Part shown: positions 13,803 to 23,200 of the stretch, piece after piece
Numbering within the stretch: the first letter of the stretch is position 1
Layout: each line of letters begins with the position of its first letter
NCBI RefSeq assembly: GCF_000972385.1
Contig: NZ_JXTE01000005.1
Location: forward strand, 1-64,000
Direction of reading: 5' to 3'
Source of the DNA: Streptomyces sp. WM6386
GTDB lineage: Bacteria; Actinomycetota; Actinomycetes; Streptomycetales; Streptomycetaceae
Length of the DNA stretch: 64,000 nucleotides
Program-made: the position numbers and the translations under genes
The notes under the pieces: model-generated
What the model was told of the DNA's origin: nothing
What the model saw: only the letters and a program-made list of their open reading frames with translations
Databases searched by the model: none

Positions 13803-14642
13803 GTGTCCATCGGCAACTCCCCTGAAGACGAGCGTCCGTTCGAAGACGACCGCGAGGAAGCCCGTATCTCCATCGGCCGTGCCCTCCAGCAGGCACGTAT
13901 CGCGGCCGGGCTGACCGTCGACGACGTCAGCAACGCCACCCGGGTCCGCATCGCCATCGTGCATGCCATCGAGGCGGACGATTTCACCCCCTGCGGCGGG
14001 GACGTCTACGCCCGTGGGCACATCCGGACCCTGGCCAAGGCCGTCCATCTCGATCCGGCCCCGTTGCTGGACCAGTACGCCGCCGATCATGGCGGCGGGC
14101 GTCCGGCGCCGACCCCGGCCGCCCCGCTGTTCGAGGCGGAACGCATCCGTCCCGAGCGGCGTGGACCCAACTGGACCGCGGCCATGGTCGCCGCGATCGT
14201 CGCCGTGGTCGGCTTCGTCGGGTTCACCGCGTTCAAGGGTGACGACGAGGGTGGGAAGGCGCAGGTCGCCGAGGGTGCCGCGCCCTCGGCCAGCAAGTCC
14301 TCCTCTCCCACGCCCAAGAGTGAGAAGCCCGAGTCGCCGAAGCCGGACCCGTCCGACAGCGCCATCGCGGCCGCGCCCCAGGACAAGGTGACCGTCCAGG
14401 TCGGCGCCCCCGACGGCAGGAGCTGGATCTCCGCCAAGGACCACAACGGCCGGCTGCTGTTCGACGGGGTGCTCGAGCAGGGCGAGAGCAAGACCTTCCA
14501 GGACAGCGAGAAGATCAACCTCGTCCTCGGCGACGCCGGGGCGATCCAGCTGTATGTGAACGGCAAGAAGATCGACGACGACTGGCAGCCGGGAGCCGTG
14601 GAGCGGCTCACGTACACGAAGGGCGACCCGACGGTCGGTTAG
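13803..14642 (+). CDS. RodZ-like HTH membrane protein (DUF4115)
   Basis: This 279-residue bitopic protein has an N-terminal cro/C1-type helix-turn-helix of the RodZ family (residues ~22-95, GRALQQARIAAGLTVDDVS). A proline-rich stretch, one transmembrane helix (~123-141, AAMVAAIVAVVGFVGFTAF), a Ser/Pro/Lys linker and an extracytoplasmic DUF4115 domain (~195-275, SWISAKDHNGRLLFDGVLEQGE) follow. In E. coli RodZ links MreB to the cell-wall machinery. Actinobacterial homologues sit between ftsK and pgsA, and their role is less defined. The GTG start is preceded by AAAGG. It is likely monocistronic: it has its own TAGACT promoter and a strong terminator 30 bases after its stop. Confidence 0.85.
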   Translation: MSIGNSPEDERPFEDDREEARISIGRALQQARIAAGLTVDDVSNATRVRIAIVHAIEADDFTPCGGDVYARGHIRTLAKAVHLDPAPLLDQYAADHGGGRPAPTPAAPLFEAERIRPERRGPNWTAAMVAAIVAVVGFVGFTAFKGDDEGGKAQVAEGAAPSASKSSSPTPKSEKPESPKPDPSDSAIAAAPQDKVTVQVGAPDGRSWISAKDHNGRLLFDGVLEQGESKTFQDSEKINLVLGDAGAIQLYVNGKKIDDDWQPGAVERLTYTKGDPTVG

Positions 14643-14671
14643 GGCCCGGGTGAGCGTTCCGGCAGGCATGG

Positions 14672-14702
14672 AAGGGGTTGGCGCCAAGATCGCCAACCCC
14701 TT
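14672..14702 (+). terminator. intrinsic terminator after RodZ-like gene
   Basis: A perfect 12-bp stem AAGGGGTTGGCG/CGCCAACCCCTT closes a seven-base loop. It separates the RodZ-like gene from the rimO promoter that starts ten bases later. Confidence 0.8.
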
Positions 14703-14711
14703 CGACGTGGG

Positions 14712-14734
14712 CTGTCAGTGGAACGAAGTAGTCT
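14712..14734 (+). promoter_or_regulatory. RecA-NDp (PafBC-type) promoter of rimO
   Basis: The sequence reads CTGTCAGTG, eight bases, then TAGTCT. This fits the actinobacterial LexA-independent DNA-damage motif tTGTCRgtg-N8-TAnnnT with only the first weak base differing. The -10 ends seven bases before the rimO ATG, so transcription should begin at or next to the start codon. Confidence 0.65.
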
Positions 14735-14741
14735 TGAGCCC

Positions 14742-16244
14742 ATGCCTGAACGCCGTACCGTCGCACTCGTCACTCTTGGCTGCGCCCGTAACGAGGTGGA
14801 CTCGGAGGAGCTCGCAGGCCGCTTGGAGGCGGACGGCTGGGAACTCGTCGAGGACGCCGAGGACGCGGACGTCGCCGTCGTCAACACCTGTGGCTTCGTC
14901 GACGCCGCCAAGAAGGACTCCGTCGACGCCCTCCTGGAGGCCAACGATCTCAAGGGGCACGGCAGAACCCAGGCCGTCGTGGCGGTGGGCTGCATGGCCG
15001 AGCGGTACGGGAAGGACCTCGCCGAGGCCCTCCCTGAAGCGGACGGTGTGCTCGGCTTCGACGACTACGCCGATATCTCGGACCGCCTGCAGACCATCCT
15101 GAGCGGCGGCATCCACGCCGCCCACACCCCGCGCGACCGGCGCAAGCTGCTGCCGATCAGCCCTTCGGAGCGGCAGGAATCGGCGGCGGCGGTCGCGCTG
15201 CCGGGGCATGGGGCGACCGTCGAGGTCGCCGCGCCCGCGCCCGCGCCCGCGGACCTTCCGGAAGGGCTCGCTCCGGCCTCCGGCCCCCGGGCACCCATGC
15301 GCCGCCGACTGGACGGCGCCCCGGTGGCCTCGGTGAAGCTCGCCTCCGGCTGCGACCGGCGCTGCACCTTCTGCGCCATCCCGTCCTTCCGCGGCTCCTT
15401 CATCTCGCGCCGCCCCTCCGACGTGCTGAACGAGACACGGTGGCTGGCCGAGCAGGGCGTCAAGGAGATCATGCTGGTCTCCGAGAACAACACCTCGTAC
15501 GGCAAGGACCTGGGCGACATCCGTCTGCTGGAGTCCCTGCTGCCCGAGCTCGCCGAGGTCGACGGCCTGGAGAGGGTGCGCGTCAGCTACCTCCAGCCGG
15601 CCGAGATGCGACCCGGGCTCATCGACGTGCTCACCTCCACGCCCAAGGTCATGCCCTACTTCGACCTCTCCTTCCAGCACTCCGCCCCCGGCGTGCTGCG
15701 CGCGATGCGCCGCTTCGGCGACACCGACCGCTTCCTGGAGCTGCTCGACACCATCCGCGGCAAGGCCCCGCAGGCAGGCGTGCGCTCCAACTTCATCGTG
15801 GGCTTCCCGGGCGAGACCGAGGACGACCTGGCGGAGCTGGAGCGGTTCCTGAACGGCGCTCGGCTGGACGCCATCGGCGTCTTCGGCTACTCCGACGAGG
15901 AGGGCACGGAAGCGGCGACGTACGACAACAAGCTCGACGAGGACGTCGTCGCCGAGCGCCTCGCGCGGGTTTCCCGGCTGGCCGAGGAACTCGTCTCGCA
16001 GCGGGCCGAGGAGCGCGTGGGCGAGACCGTGCACGTGCTGGTGGAGTCCGTGGACGACGAGGGTGTCCACGGACGCGGCGAGCACCAGGCCCCCGAGACG
16101 GACGGCCAGGTGCTGCTCACGAGCGGCGAAGGTCTGAGCGTCGGTCGTATGGTCGAGGCGAAGGTGATCGGTACCGAGGGTGTCGATCTGGTGGCCGAGC
16201 CGCTGGCCGGCTCGCTCGGGTGTAGTGAGGAGGCGGGCAGATGA
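14742..16244 (+). CDS. rimO: ribosomal protein S12 methylthiotransferase RimO
   Basis: This radical-SAM enzyme adds a methylthio group to the conserved Asp of ribosomal protein S12. Its 500 residues include an N-terminal UPF0004 domain with three cluster cysteines (Cys14, Cys50, Cys84). The radical-SAM core has Cys204-x3-Cys208-x2-Cys211 ([14 protein letters not shown]), and a C-terminal TRAM domain follows. A ~45-residue Ala/Pro-rich insertion (about 140-187) separates the first two domains. The ATG at 14742 begins the family's [14 protein letters not shown] block. There is no Shine-Dalgarno, and a -10 hexamer seven bases upstream points to a leaderless mRNA. It is the first gene of rimO-pgsA-cinA; its stop overlaps the pgsA start (ATGA). 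Confidence 0.95.
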   Translation: MPERRTVALVTLGCARNEVDSEELAGRLEADGWELVEDAEDADVAVVNTCGFVDAAKKDSVDALLEANDLKGHGRTQAVVAVGCMAERYGKDLAEALPEADGVLGFDDYADISDRLQTILSGGIHAAHTPRDRRKLLPISPSERQESAAAVALPGHGATVEVAAPAPAPADLPEGLAPASGPRAPMRRRLDGAPVASVKLASGCDRRCTFCAIPSFRGSFISRRPSDVLNETRWLAEQGVKEIMLVSENNTSYGKDLGDIRLLESLLPELAEVDGLERVRVSYLQPAEMRPGLIDVLTSTPKVMPYFDLSFQHSAPGVLRAMRRFGDTDRFLELLDTIRGKAPQAGVRSNFIVGFPGETEDDLAELERFLNGARLDAIGVFGYSDEEGTEAATYDNKLDEDVVAERLARVSRLAEELVSQRAEERVGETVHVLVESVDDEGVHGRGEHQAPETDGQVLLTSGEGLSVGRMVEAKVIGTEGVDLVAEPLAGSLGCSEEAGR

Positions 16245-16960
16245 CCGGAGCACCGGCATCCGCTGCGGGTGGCCCCTCCCAGGCGGGTGCGTCCGGCACG
16301 GCGGGTGCGTCCGGCGCCGAATCCGGTGCCAAGTCCGCGCGCAGCGGCAAGATCGTGGCCGCGGCCGTCAACGAGGCCAGCCTCTGGAACATCGCCAACC
16401 TTCTGACCATGCTCCGGCTGCTCCTCGTGCCGGGCTTCGTCGCGCTGATGCTGGCCGACGGCGGGTACGACCCGGCCTGGCGGTCGTTCGCCTGGGCCGC
16501 CTTCGCCGTCGCGATGATCACCGACCTCTTCGACGGTCATCTGGCGCGCACCTACAACCTCGTCACCGACTTCGGGAAGATCGCCGACCCCATCGCCGAC
16601 AAGGCGATCATGGGGGCGGCGCTCATCTGTCTGTCCTCCCTCGGCGATCTGCCGTGGTGGGTGACCGGCGTCATCCTCGGGCGGGAACTCGGGATCACGC
16701 TGCTGCGTTTTGTGGTCATCCGGTACGGCGTCATCCCGGCGAGCCGCGGCGGCAAGCTGAAGACACTCACACAGGGCATCGCGGTCGGCATGTACATCCT
16801 GGCGCTGACGGGGTGGCTGGCCACCGCGCGGTTCTGGGTGATGGCTGTGGCGGTCGCGCTGACCGTGGCGACCGGCCTCGACTATGTGAGACAGGCCATT
16901 GTGCTGCGCCGGCAGGGAATCGCCGAGCGCGAGGCGGCGTTGGAGGAGACGGAAGCGTGA
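16241..16960 (+). CDS. pgsA: CDP-alcohol phosphatidyltransferase (PgsA family)
   Basis: This integral membrane enzyme is predicted to make phosphatidylglycerol phosphate from CDP-diacylglycerol and glycerol-3-phosphate. The CDP-alcohol phosphotransferase signature is complete (residues ~94-119, DLFDGHLAR...[11 protein letters not shown]). Several hydrophobic helices cover residues ~55-220. The first ~40 residues are a Gly/Ala/Ser-rich tail. Actinobacteria carry several PgsA paralogues, so the exact head-group is uncertain. It overlaps rimO by four bases and cinA by four bases (GTGA), so the three are translationally coupled. Confidence 0.9.
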   Translation: MTGAPASAAGGPSQAGASGTAGASGAESGAKSARSGKIVAAAVNEASLWNIANLLTMLRLLLVPGFVALMLADGGYDPAWRSFAWAAFAVAMITDLFDGHLARTYNLVTDFGKIADPIADKAIMGAALICLSSLGDLPWWVTGVILGRELGITLLRFVVIRYGVIPASRGGKLKTLTQGIAVGMYILALTGWLATARFWVMAVAVALTVATGLDYVRQAIVLRRQGIAEREAALEETEA

Positions 16961-17493
16961 ATTCCCCGGCCACCGAAGTGGTGCGACTACTCGCGGTGAG
17001 GGCGGAGACGCTCGCGGTCGCCGAGTCGCTCACCGGTGGGTTGGTTGCGGCGGAAATCACAGCGGCCCCCGGGGCGTCCAAGGCGTTCAGGGGCTCGGTG
17101 ACTGCCTACGCCACCGAGCTGAAGCATGAACTGCTCGGCGTCGACGCCACTCTGCTGGCTGAGCGTGGAGCGGTGGATCCGCAGGTCGCGGCCCAGATGG
17201 CGGCCGGAGTGCGCAAGGCGCTCGGTGCCGACTGGGGCATCGCGACCACGGGTGTCGCAGGCCCTGAGGAACAGGACGGAAAGCCCGTCGGGACGGTCTA
17301 TGTGGCGATCGACGGACCCACCCCGGAACTCTCCGGTGGCGGGAAAGTGGCGTCACTGCGGTTGAACGGCGACCGGGCGGAAATTCGTATGGAGAGTGTA
17401 CGGAGCGTACTCGCACTGCTCCTTCAGGAGCTTGCGGGCGAACAGACCGGGAATGAGCGGGCACAGGATACGGAACGGAACGGGGGGTTTTGA
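16957..17493 (+). CDS. cinA: CinA C-terminal-type NMN amidohydrolase (PncC)
   Basis: This 178-residue stand-alone CinA_C/PncC domain is predicted to deamidate nicotinamide mononucleotide in NAD recycling. It carries the family motifs AESLTGGLVAAEIT, GSVTAYATELK, ERGAVDPQVAAQMAAGVR and ATTGVAGPEEQDGKPVGTVYVA. Full-length CinA has an extra N-terminal MoCF domain, absent here as in many short homologues. It starts with GTG inside the pgsA stop (GTGA). In streptococci cinA is co-transcribed with recA. Here it shares a transcription unit with rimO and pgsA behind a DNA-damage-type promoter. Confidence 0.92.
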   Translation: MNSPATEVVRLLAVRAETLAVAESLTGGLVAAEITAAPGASKAFRGSVTAYATELKHELLGVDATLLAERGAVDPQVAAQMAAGVRKALGADWGIATTGVAGPEEQDGKPVGTVYVAIDGPTPELSGGGKVASLRLNGDRAEIRMESVRSVLALLLQELAGEQTGNERAQDTERNGGF

Positions 17494-17602
17494 TGTTTGC
17501 AGCCCTGAGTGAACACGACATCGCTCCCCGCACGGCCGCGGCGCAAGGCGGTACGGTGGGGCGTGAAGGATGCGGCTACGCGGTCCGAGGAGGGAGCCAC
17601 CG

Positions 17603-17983
17603 ATGATTCTGCTCCGTCGCCTGCTGGGTGACGTGCTGCGTCGGCAGCGCCAGCGCCAGGGCCGTACTCTGCGCGAAGTCTCCTCGTCCGCCCGAGTCTC
17701 ACTCGGCTATCTCTCCGAGGTGGAGCGGGGGCAGAAGGAGGCATCTTCCGAGCTGCTCTCCGCCATCTGCGACGCGTTGGACGTACGGATGTCCGAACTG
17801 ATGCGGGAAGTGAGCGACGAGCTCGCCCTCGCCGAGCTGGCCCAGTCCGCTGCGGCCACCCCCAGCGAACCCGTGCCCACGTCGGTACGTCCGATGCTGG
17901 GCTCCGTCTCGGTGGCCGGTGTGCCGCCGGAACGGGTCACCATCAAGGCGCCCGCCGAAGCGGTGGACGTCGTCGCCGCTTGA
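17603..17983 (+). CDS. clgR: transcriptional activator ClgR
   Basis: This 126-residue regulator has an N-terminal cro/C1-type HTH (residues ~8-65, [30 protein letters not shown]). It is the actinobacterial activator of clp protease and lon genes. The chain ends in VDVVAA; known ClgR proteins are ClpP1P2 substrates through such a C-terminal AA. The ATG at 17603 follows GGAGGGAGCCACC; an in-frame ATG 33 bases upstream has no comparable site. A 109-base gap after cinA contains TACGGT (17552), so clgR may have its own promoter. I found no clear ClgR operator in the gap. Confidence 0.92.
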   Translation: MILLRRLLGDVLRRQRQRQGRTLREVSSSARVSLGYLSEVERGQKEASSELLSAICDALDVRMSELMREVSDELALAELAQSAAATPSEPVPTSVRPMLGSVSVAGVPPERVTIKAPAEAVDVVAA

Positions 17984-18051
17984 GCGTTACCGGCGTTTGC
18001 GCTTGAGATGCGCTCGAAGACGAGCTGAGGGCGCGCTGAGAAGTGCGGGAG

Positions 18052-18099
18052 GCCCCGGCCAGGTTTCTCCGGATCATCCGGAGAGGCGTTGGCCGGGGC
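18052..18099 (+). terminator. terminator after clgR
   Basis: The outer stem GCCCCGGCCA/TGGCCGGGGC encloses a second perfect hairpin (CTCCGGA-TCA-TCCGGAG, 18067-18083) and is followed by TTT. This two-armed structure lies 70 bases after clgR. Confidence 0.8.
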
Positions 18100-18236
18100 T
18101 TTCGTGCATCGTGGAGTGACGTGGTTCGCGGTCACCGGTGCCGGTTGTGCGGACGATGCCTCTCTGCGCTGTCGGTGCGCCCGCGCGGTGGGTGACGGAG
18201 GTGACCTAGCTTCAAGCGTGGGCTGGAGGTGGGTTG

Positions 18237-18506
18237 ATGGCGCGGCCGATAGTGCGGTGGGGGGTGGCCCTCGGGGCCGGGGTGGTGTGGTGGTGGGCCG
18301 TGCTGCGGCTGGCCTTCGCTCCCGGCGCGGGGGTGCTGGAGGGTGCGGTCGCCGCCGGAGGGTGGGGGCTGAGTCTGCTGCCGGTCCACTGTGTGCCCAG
18401 GGCGCGGGCGGCCGGGGCGCTTGCGGTGGGGCGGTGGCGGGCGGCCTGGGGACTCACCACGGCATCGCCACTCCGCCGTTCGGACGCAGGATCTGGCCCG
18501 TCGTGA
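18237..18506 (+). CDS. small membrane protein, function unknown
   Basis: This 89-residue protein starts at ATG 18237 after GGAGGTGGGTTG, a strong ribosome-binding site. Residues ~5-30 (VRWGVALGAGVVWWWAVLRLAF) form a convincing transmembrane helix. A second hydrophobic stretch (AVAAGGWGLSLLPVH) is weaker. The C-terminus is basic and Ser-rich, and its last 53 bases overlap the 3' end of the convergent SDR gene. I do not recognise a family. Confidence 0.5.
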   Translation: MARPIVRWGVALGAGVVWWWAVLRLAFAPGAGVLEGAVAAGGWGLSLLPVHCVPRARAAGALAVGRWRAAWGLTTASPLRRSDAGSGPS

Positions 18507-19215
18507 AGGACGAGGCGTCGGACGCCAGATACAGCACGGCATGGGCGATGTCCTCCGGCTCGCCGACCCGGCCCAGCGGGGACATCCGGGCCATCAGCGC
18601 CTCGGTCCGCTCCTGGGCCTCGCCATGGCGGTCGGTCATGGGGGTGCGGATCCAGCCCGGGGCGACGGCGTTGACGCGGATGCCGTGGCGGCCGACCTCA
18701 GTCGCCAGGGTCTTCGTCAGCTGGACGACGGCCGCCTTGGCGGCGCCGTAGCAGAGCAGGCCGGGACCGCCGGTGTCGACGGCGCCGGAGGCCATCGTGA
18801 TGATGCTGCCCCTGGTCCGGTGCTCCAGCATCAGGCGGGCCGCCTCCTGGCAGGCGTACAGGACTCCCTTGAAGTTGACGCTCAGGACCCGGTCGAGGTC
18901 CTCGTCCCGGGTCTCCAGGACCGGGCTGCTGTGCATGATTCCGGCGATCGCCGCCATCACGTCCAGGCGCTCGCAGGAGGCGACGGCCTGGTGGAGCCGG
19001 TCGCGGTCCGTGACGTCGAGGTGGTGGGTGTGGGCGGCACCGCCCACACCCTTGATCAGGGTCGCCGTCTCGTGCAGGCCCCGCGCGTCCCGGTCCGCGC
19101 AATGCACGGTGGCGCCGGCTTCGGCGAGCAGGATCGCGCAGGCGCGGCCGATACCGCCGGCGGCGCCGGTGACGAATGCGGTGCGTCCGGTCAGGTCGTA
19201 CGCGCTGACGGTCAT
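18454..19215 (-). CDS. SDR family oxidoreductase
   Basis: This is a classical short-chain dehydrogenase/reductase of 253 residues. It has the NAD(P)-binding TGAAGGIG (residues 16-23), an Asp-Arg-Asp-Ala-Arg segment after beta2 that suggests NAD(H) preference, and the catalytic Ser followed by Tyr-x3-Lys (MASGAVDTGGPGLLCYGAAK). The C-terminus (GQILRPNGGVAMPW) matches the SDR ending. ATG 19215 is preceded by TACCGT six bases upstream, indicating a leaderless start; an in-frame TTG at 19251 has no support. It lies just downstream of the Nei-type glycosylase. The substrate cannot be told from sequence. Confidence 0.88.
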   Translation of the reverse strand: MTVSAYDLTGRTAFVTGAAGGIGRACAILLAEAGATVHCADRDARGLHETATLIKGVGGAAHTHHLDVTDRDRLHQAVASCERLDVMAAIAGIMHSSPVLETRDEDLDRVLSVNFKGVLYACQEAARLMLEHRTRGSIITMASGAVDTGGPGLLCYGAAKAAVVQLTKTLATEVGRHGIRVNAVAPGWIRTPMTDRHGEAQERTEALMARMSPLGRVGEPEDIAHAVLYLASDASSFTTGQILRPNGGVAMPW

Positions 19216-19247
19216 GGGGGGACGGTACGAGGGTTTCTGACGGGGCG

Positions 19248-20084
19248 TCAATTAGTCGTACGGTGTGGGGTTCCGGGGCGTTGGACTGTGCCCGGGGCCG
19301 GTCCGGTCTGGCATGCCGGGCACCAGTATGTGGGACGTTCGCGGGAGCCGTCGCCCTGGTCGGCCTTGCGGACGGGGGTGTGGCAGCGCAGGCACGGGTG
19401 GCGGGCGCGACCGTAGACGAACAGGTCCTGGCCGCGGCGGCCCGTGGTGGTGCGGACCGGGCGGTCGCGGTTGGCCTCCAGGAGCTTCTTGGCGAGCGTG
19501 GGCAGCTTGGCCGCGCGGTCCTCGGGGAGGGCGCCGACGGGGAGCCACGGGGTGACGCCGAGCAGGAAACAGAGCTCGCTCTTGTACACATTGCCGATGC
19601 CGGCGAGGTTGCGCTGGTCGAGGAGCGCCTCGCCGAGGGGGCGGGCGGGGTCCTGGAGGAGGTTGGCGAGGGCGCGGCCCGGATCCCAGTCGGGGCCCAG
19701 GAGATCGGGGCCCAGGTGTCCCACGGCACGGTGTTCGTCGATGGTGCGCAGGAGTTCCAGGACGGGGAGGCGGTAGCCGACCGCCGTGCGGTCGGCGGTA
19801 CCGAGGATCGCGCGGATCTGGTGCGTGGGACCGCCGGTCCAGCGCTGGTCCGTGGCGTACACCTTCCAGGAGCCGTCCATTTTCAGGTGCGAGTGGAGGG
19901 TCAGGCCGCCCTCGATACGGGTGAGCAGATGCTTGCCGCGCGGGGTGACGTCCAGGACGGTCCGGCCCGTGAGGTCGGCCGTGGCGTACTTGGGGACGCG
20001 GAGGTCGCTGCGGGTGAGTACCTTGCCGGCGAGGGCGGTGTGCAGTCGGCTCGCTGCCTGCCGGACGGTGTCTCCTTCGGGCAT
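19248..20084 (-). CDS. Fpg/Nei family DNA glycosylase (endonuclease VIII-like)
   Basis: This base-excision-repair enzyme removes oxidised bases and cleaves the abasic site. Its 278 residues begin with MPEGDT, where Pro1 and Glu2 (mature numbering) form the catalytic pair. The helix-two-turn-helix region contains LLDQRNLAGIGNVYKSELCF. A four-cysteine zinc finger closes the chain (CLRCHTP... and WCPACQ). The PEGDT start points to the Nei (endonuclease VIII) branch and not to MutM (PELPE). In mycobacteria and S. coelicolor a Nei2-type gene likewise neighbours lhr. No ribosome-binding site is clear before the ATG. Confidence 0.9.
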   Translation of the reverse strand: MPEGDTVRQAASRLHTALAGKVLTRSDLRVPKYATADLTGRTVLDVTPRGKHLLTRIEGGLTLHSHLKMDGSWKVYATDQRWTGGPTHQIRAILGTADRTAVGYRLPVLELLRTIDEHRAVGHLGPDLLGPDWDPGRALANLLQDPARPLGEALLDQRNLAGIGNVYKSELCFLLGVTPWLPVGALPEDRAAKLPTLAKKLLEANRDRPVRTTTGRRGQDLFVYGRARHPCLRCHTPVRKADQGDGSRERPTYWCPACQTGPAPGTVQRPGTPHRTTN

Positions 20085-20150
20085 GGGTCAAGGGTGGCAT
20101 GGGGTGGTGGGTGGGCGCCCAATGGGTTGGGGGCTGCTGTCTTTGTGGCG

Positions 20151-20219
20151 GGTGCGGGTTGTCGGTGGCTTGTCGCGCCCCGCGGCGGAGCCGCAAATCG
20201 ACACAGCCCCGCGCCCCCA
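20151..20219. repeat. dispersed Streptomyces intergenic repeat
   Basis: GGTTGTCGGTGGCTTGTCGC, then a palindromic GCGGCGGAGCCGC core, then ATCGACACAGCCCCGCGCCC closely resemble a short element that I recall recurring between genes across Streptomyces genomes. It lies between lhr and the glycosylase gene and may act as a transcript 3' hairpin. The identification is from memory. Confidence 0.5.
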
Positions 20220-20260
20220 AGTCGGCCCGGCCTGCCGTTGGCCAAGAGGGGCTGGGCGTG

Positions 20261-23200
20261 TCAGGCCCGTAGGCGTAGGCCCCGTGGGGTGGCGATGAAG
20301 CCTGATCCCTCCAGGAGGGTGCCGATGGGGGACGTCAGGGCTGGGGTGCCATTGATGCGTTCCACCGTGACCGTGCCGAGGGAGCCTGCGCGGGCGGCCG
20401 TGGCGAGGGCTTCGGCGGCTGACTGGAGGCGTGGGTCGTCGGTGGCCTTGGCGTCCGGGTCCTCCGGCCAGGCCAGCAGGGTCTTGCCGCCGCGCTCCAT
20501 GTAAAGGGTCAGTTCGCCGTCCACCAGGACCACCAGGGATCCCGCCTTACGGCCCGCCTTGTGGCCCGCGCCGGTCGGGGGCTCCGGCCAGGGGAGGGCG
20601 GCGCCGTACGCGTTCGCCGGGTCGGCGGCGGCGAGGACGACGGCCCGGGATTCGGGGGTGCGGGTCGGGGACCGGTGGGGGGTGACGGCGTGGCTTGGGC
20701 CGTACGGCCCGCTGCGGGGGCCGCCGGTGCCTGGTGAGGCCAGGTCACGGGGGGAGACATAGTCGCCGGGGGAGCGTGGGATCTCGTCCAGCCAGCCGAA
20801 GTCGGCGAAGTCGTCGGCGGGGGCGGTGCCGACGGGCGCCTCGAAGCCGTCCTCTGGGCTGGGGGTACCGAAGCCGGTGTTCGCGCCCGGCAGGCCGTCT
20901 CCCCGTTCGCGGGCGTTGGCCACCGCGCGGAGGCGGTCGACCGCGCCGTCCATGGCGAACTGGGCGGCGCCGAGGCCTTCCACGACGTAGCCGCGGCGGG
21001 CCTGGCCGGTCTCCTCGAAGGCGGACAGGATGCGGTACGTCGCCGAGAAGCCGCCCTCGACGCCTTCCGCGGAGACCGCGCCCCGGGTCACCACACCGTG
21101 CCGGTCGAGGAGGGTGCGGGCCAGGGCGTGGGCGCGCAGGGTGGGGTCGGGCTCCCGGTCGGGCAGCAGGGACCAGCGGCCGGCGACCGTGGGAGGTCCG
21201 GTTCGGGAGGCGGGGCGGGCGGCGGCGGTGAGGGAGCCGTACCGGCCGCGCGGGACCGTGCGCTTGGCGCGGTGGGCCGTGGAGCCGGCGGTGCGGCCCG
21301 AACCCAGCAGGGAGCGCATGGGGGTGAGTGTGTCGTTGGTCAGGCGGCCGGACCAGGCCAGGTCCCAGACGGTGTCGGCGAGTTGGGGATCGGTGGCGTC
21401 GGGGTGGGTGGTGGCGCGGACCTGGTCGGCGATCTGGCGGAAGAACAGGCCGTAGCCACCGGAGAGGGCGGTCAGGACGGACTCGTGGAGTGCCGTCAGC
21501 TCCAAGGGGTGCGGTGGTGGCAGGAGCAGGGGCGCCGCGTCGGCGAGATAGAGGGAGACCCAGCCGTCCTTGCCGGGGAGAGAGCCGGCTCCGGCCCACA
21601 CCAGCTCGCCCGCGGAGGTGAGTTCGTCGAGCATCGCCGGGGTGTAGTGCGCGACGCGGGACGGCAGGACCAGCTTCTCCAGGGCGGAGGCGGGCACGGA
21701 GGCGCCCTGCAACTGCTCTACCGCACGCACCAGTCCGTCGGCACCACGCAGCCCATGGCCCTTGCCGATGTGCTGCCACTGGGGGAGGAACTGGGCCAGG
21801 GCGGGTGGGGACACCGGCTCCAACTCGTGGCGCAGGGCGGCCAGGGAACGGCGGCGCAGTCGGCGCAGTACGGCGGCGTCGCACCACTCCTGACCGATGC
21901 CCGCCGGGTGGAACTCGCCTTGTACGACACGCCCGTTCGCGGAGAGGCGCTGCAACGCGCCTTCCGTGACCGCCACGCCGAGGCCGAACCGGGCCGCCGC
22001 GGACGCCGAGGTGAACGGGCCGTGGGTGCGGGCATGACGTGCGAGGAGGTCACCGAGCGGATCCTTGACCGGTTCCGTGAAGGCTTCCGGTACGCCGACC
22101 GGCAGCGCTGTGCCCAGTGCGTCGCGCAGACGGCCGGCGTCCTCGATCGCCGCCCAGTGGTCGGTGCCGGCGATGCGGACCTTGATCGCGCGCCGGGCTC
22201 GGGCGAGCTCCTGTGCCCACGGTGGCTCCGCGCCCCGCTCGGCCAGCTCCGTGTCCGTGAGGGGGCCGAGGAGGCGGAGGAGGTCCGCGACGCTCTCGGC
22301 GTCCTTGGCTCGGCGGTCCTCGGTGAGCCACTGGAGTTCTTGTTCCAGTTCGGCCAGCACCTCGGCGTCGAGCAGCTCGCGCAGCTCCGCCTGGCCGAGC
22401 AGTTCGGCCAGCAGACGGGAGTCGAGGGACAGGGCCGCCGCGCGGCGCTCGGCGAGCGGTGAGTCCCCCTCGTACAGGAACTGGGCGACGTATCCGAAGA
22501 GGAGTGAGCGGGCGAAGGGGGACGGCTCGGGGGTGGTGACCTCGACCAGGCGGACCTTGCGGGACTCCAGATCGCCCATCAGCTCGACGAGGCCGGGGAC
22601 GTCGAAGACGTCCTGGAGGCACTCGCGGACCGCCTCCAGGACGATCGGGAACGAGCCGAACTCGCTGGCGACCTGAAGCAGTTGGGCGGCACGCTGGCGT
22701 TGCTGCCACAGCGGGGTGCGCTTGCCCGGGCTGCGGCGCGGCAGCAGGAGCGCGCGGGCGGCGCACTCCCGGAAGCGGGACGCGAACAGGGCCGATCCGC
22801 CTACCTGGTCCGTGACGACCTGGTCGACCTCGCCCTTGTCGAAGACGACGTCCGCGGCGCCCACGGGGGCCTGGTCCGCGTCGTACTCCGTGCCGAGCTT
22901 GGTCGGTTCCTGGTCGAGCAGGTCCAGGCCCATCAGGTCGGCGTCGGGCAGCCGTAGGACGATGCCGTCGTCGGCGTGCATGACCTGGGCGTCCATGCCG
23001 TACCGCTCGGAGAGCTTGGCGCCCAGGGCGAGGGCCCACGGGGCGTGCACCTGGGCGCCGAAGGGGGAGTGGACGACCACGCGCCAGTCGCCGAGTTCGT
23101 CGCGGAAGCGCTCCACGACGATCGTGCGGTCGTCGGGGATGTGGCCGCAGGCCTCGCGTTGTTCGGCGAGGTACGCCAGGACATTGTCGGCCGCCCAGGT

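Noticed and set aside
10830..14696. Long minus-strand frame over ftsK and the RodZ-like gene
   Set aside because: It spans two real genes and a terminator and has no recognisable protein motif.
19215..19251. TTG start at 19251 for the SDR gene
   Set aside because: No ribosome-binding site; the TACCGT hexamer six bases before ATG 19215 and the fold start favour the shorter form.
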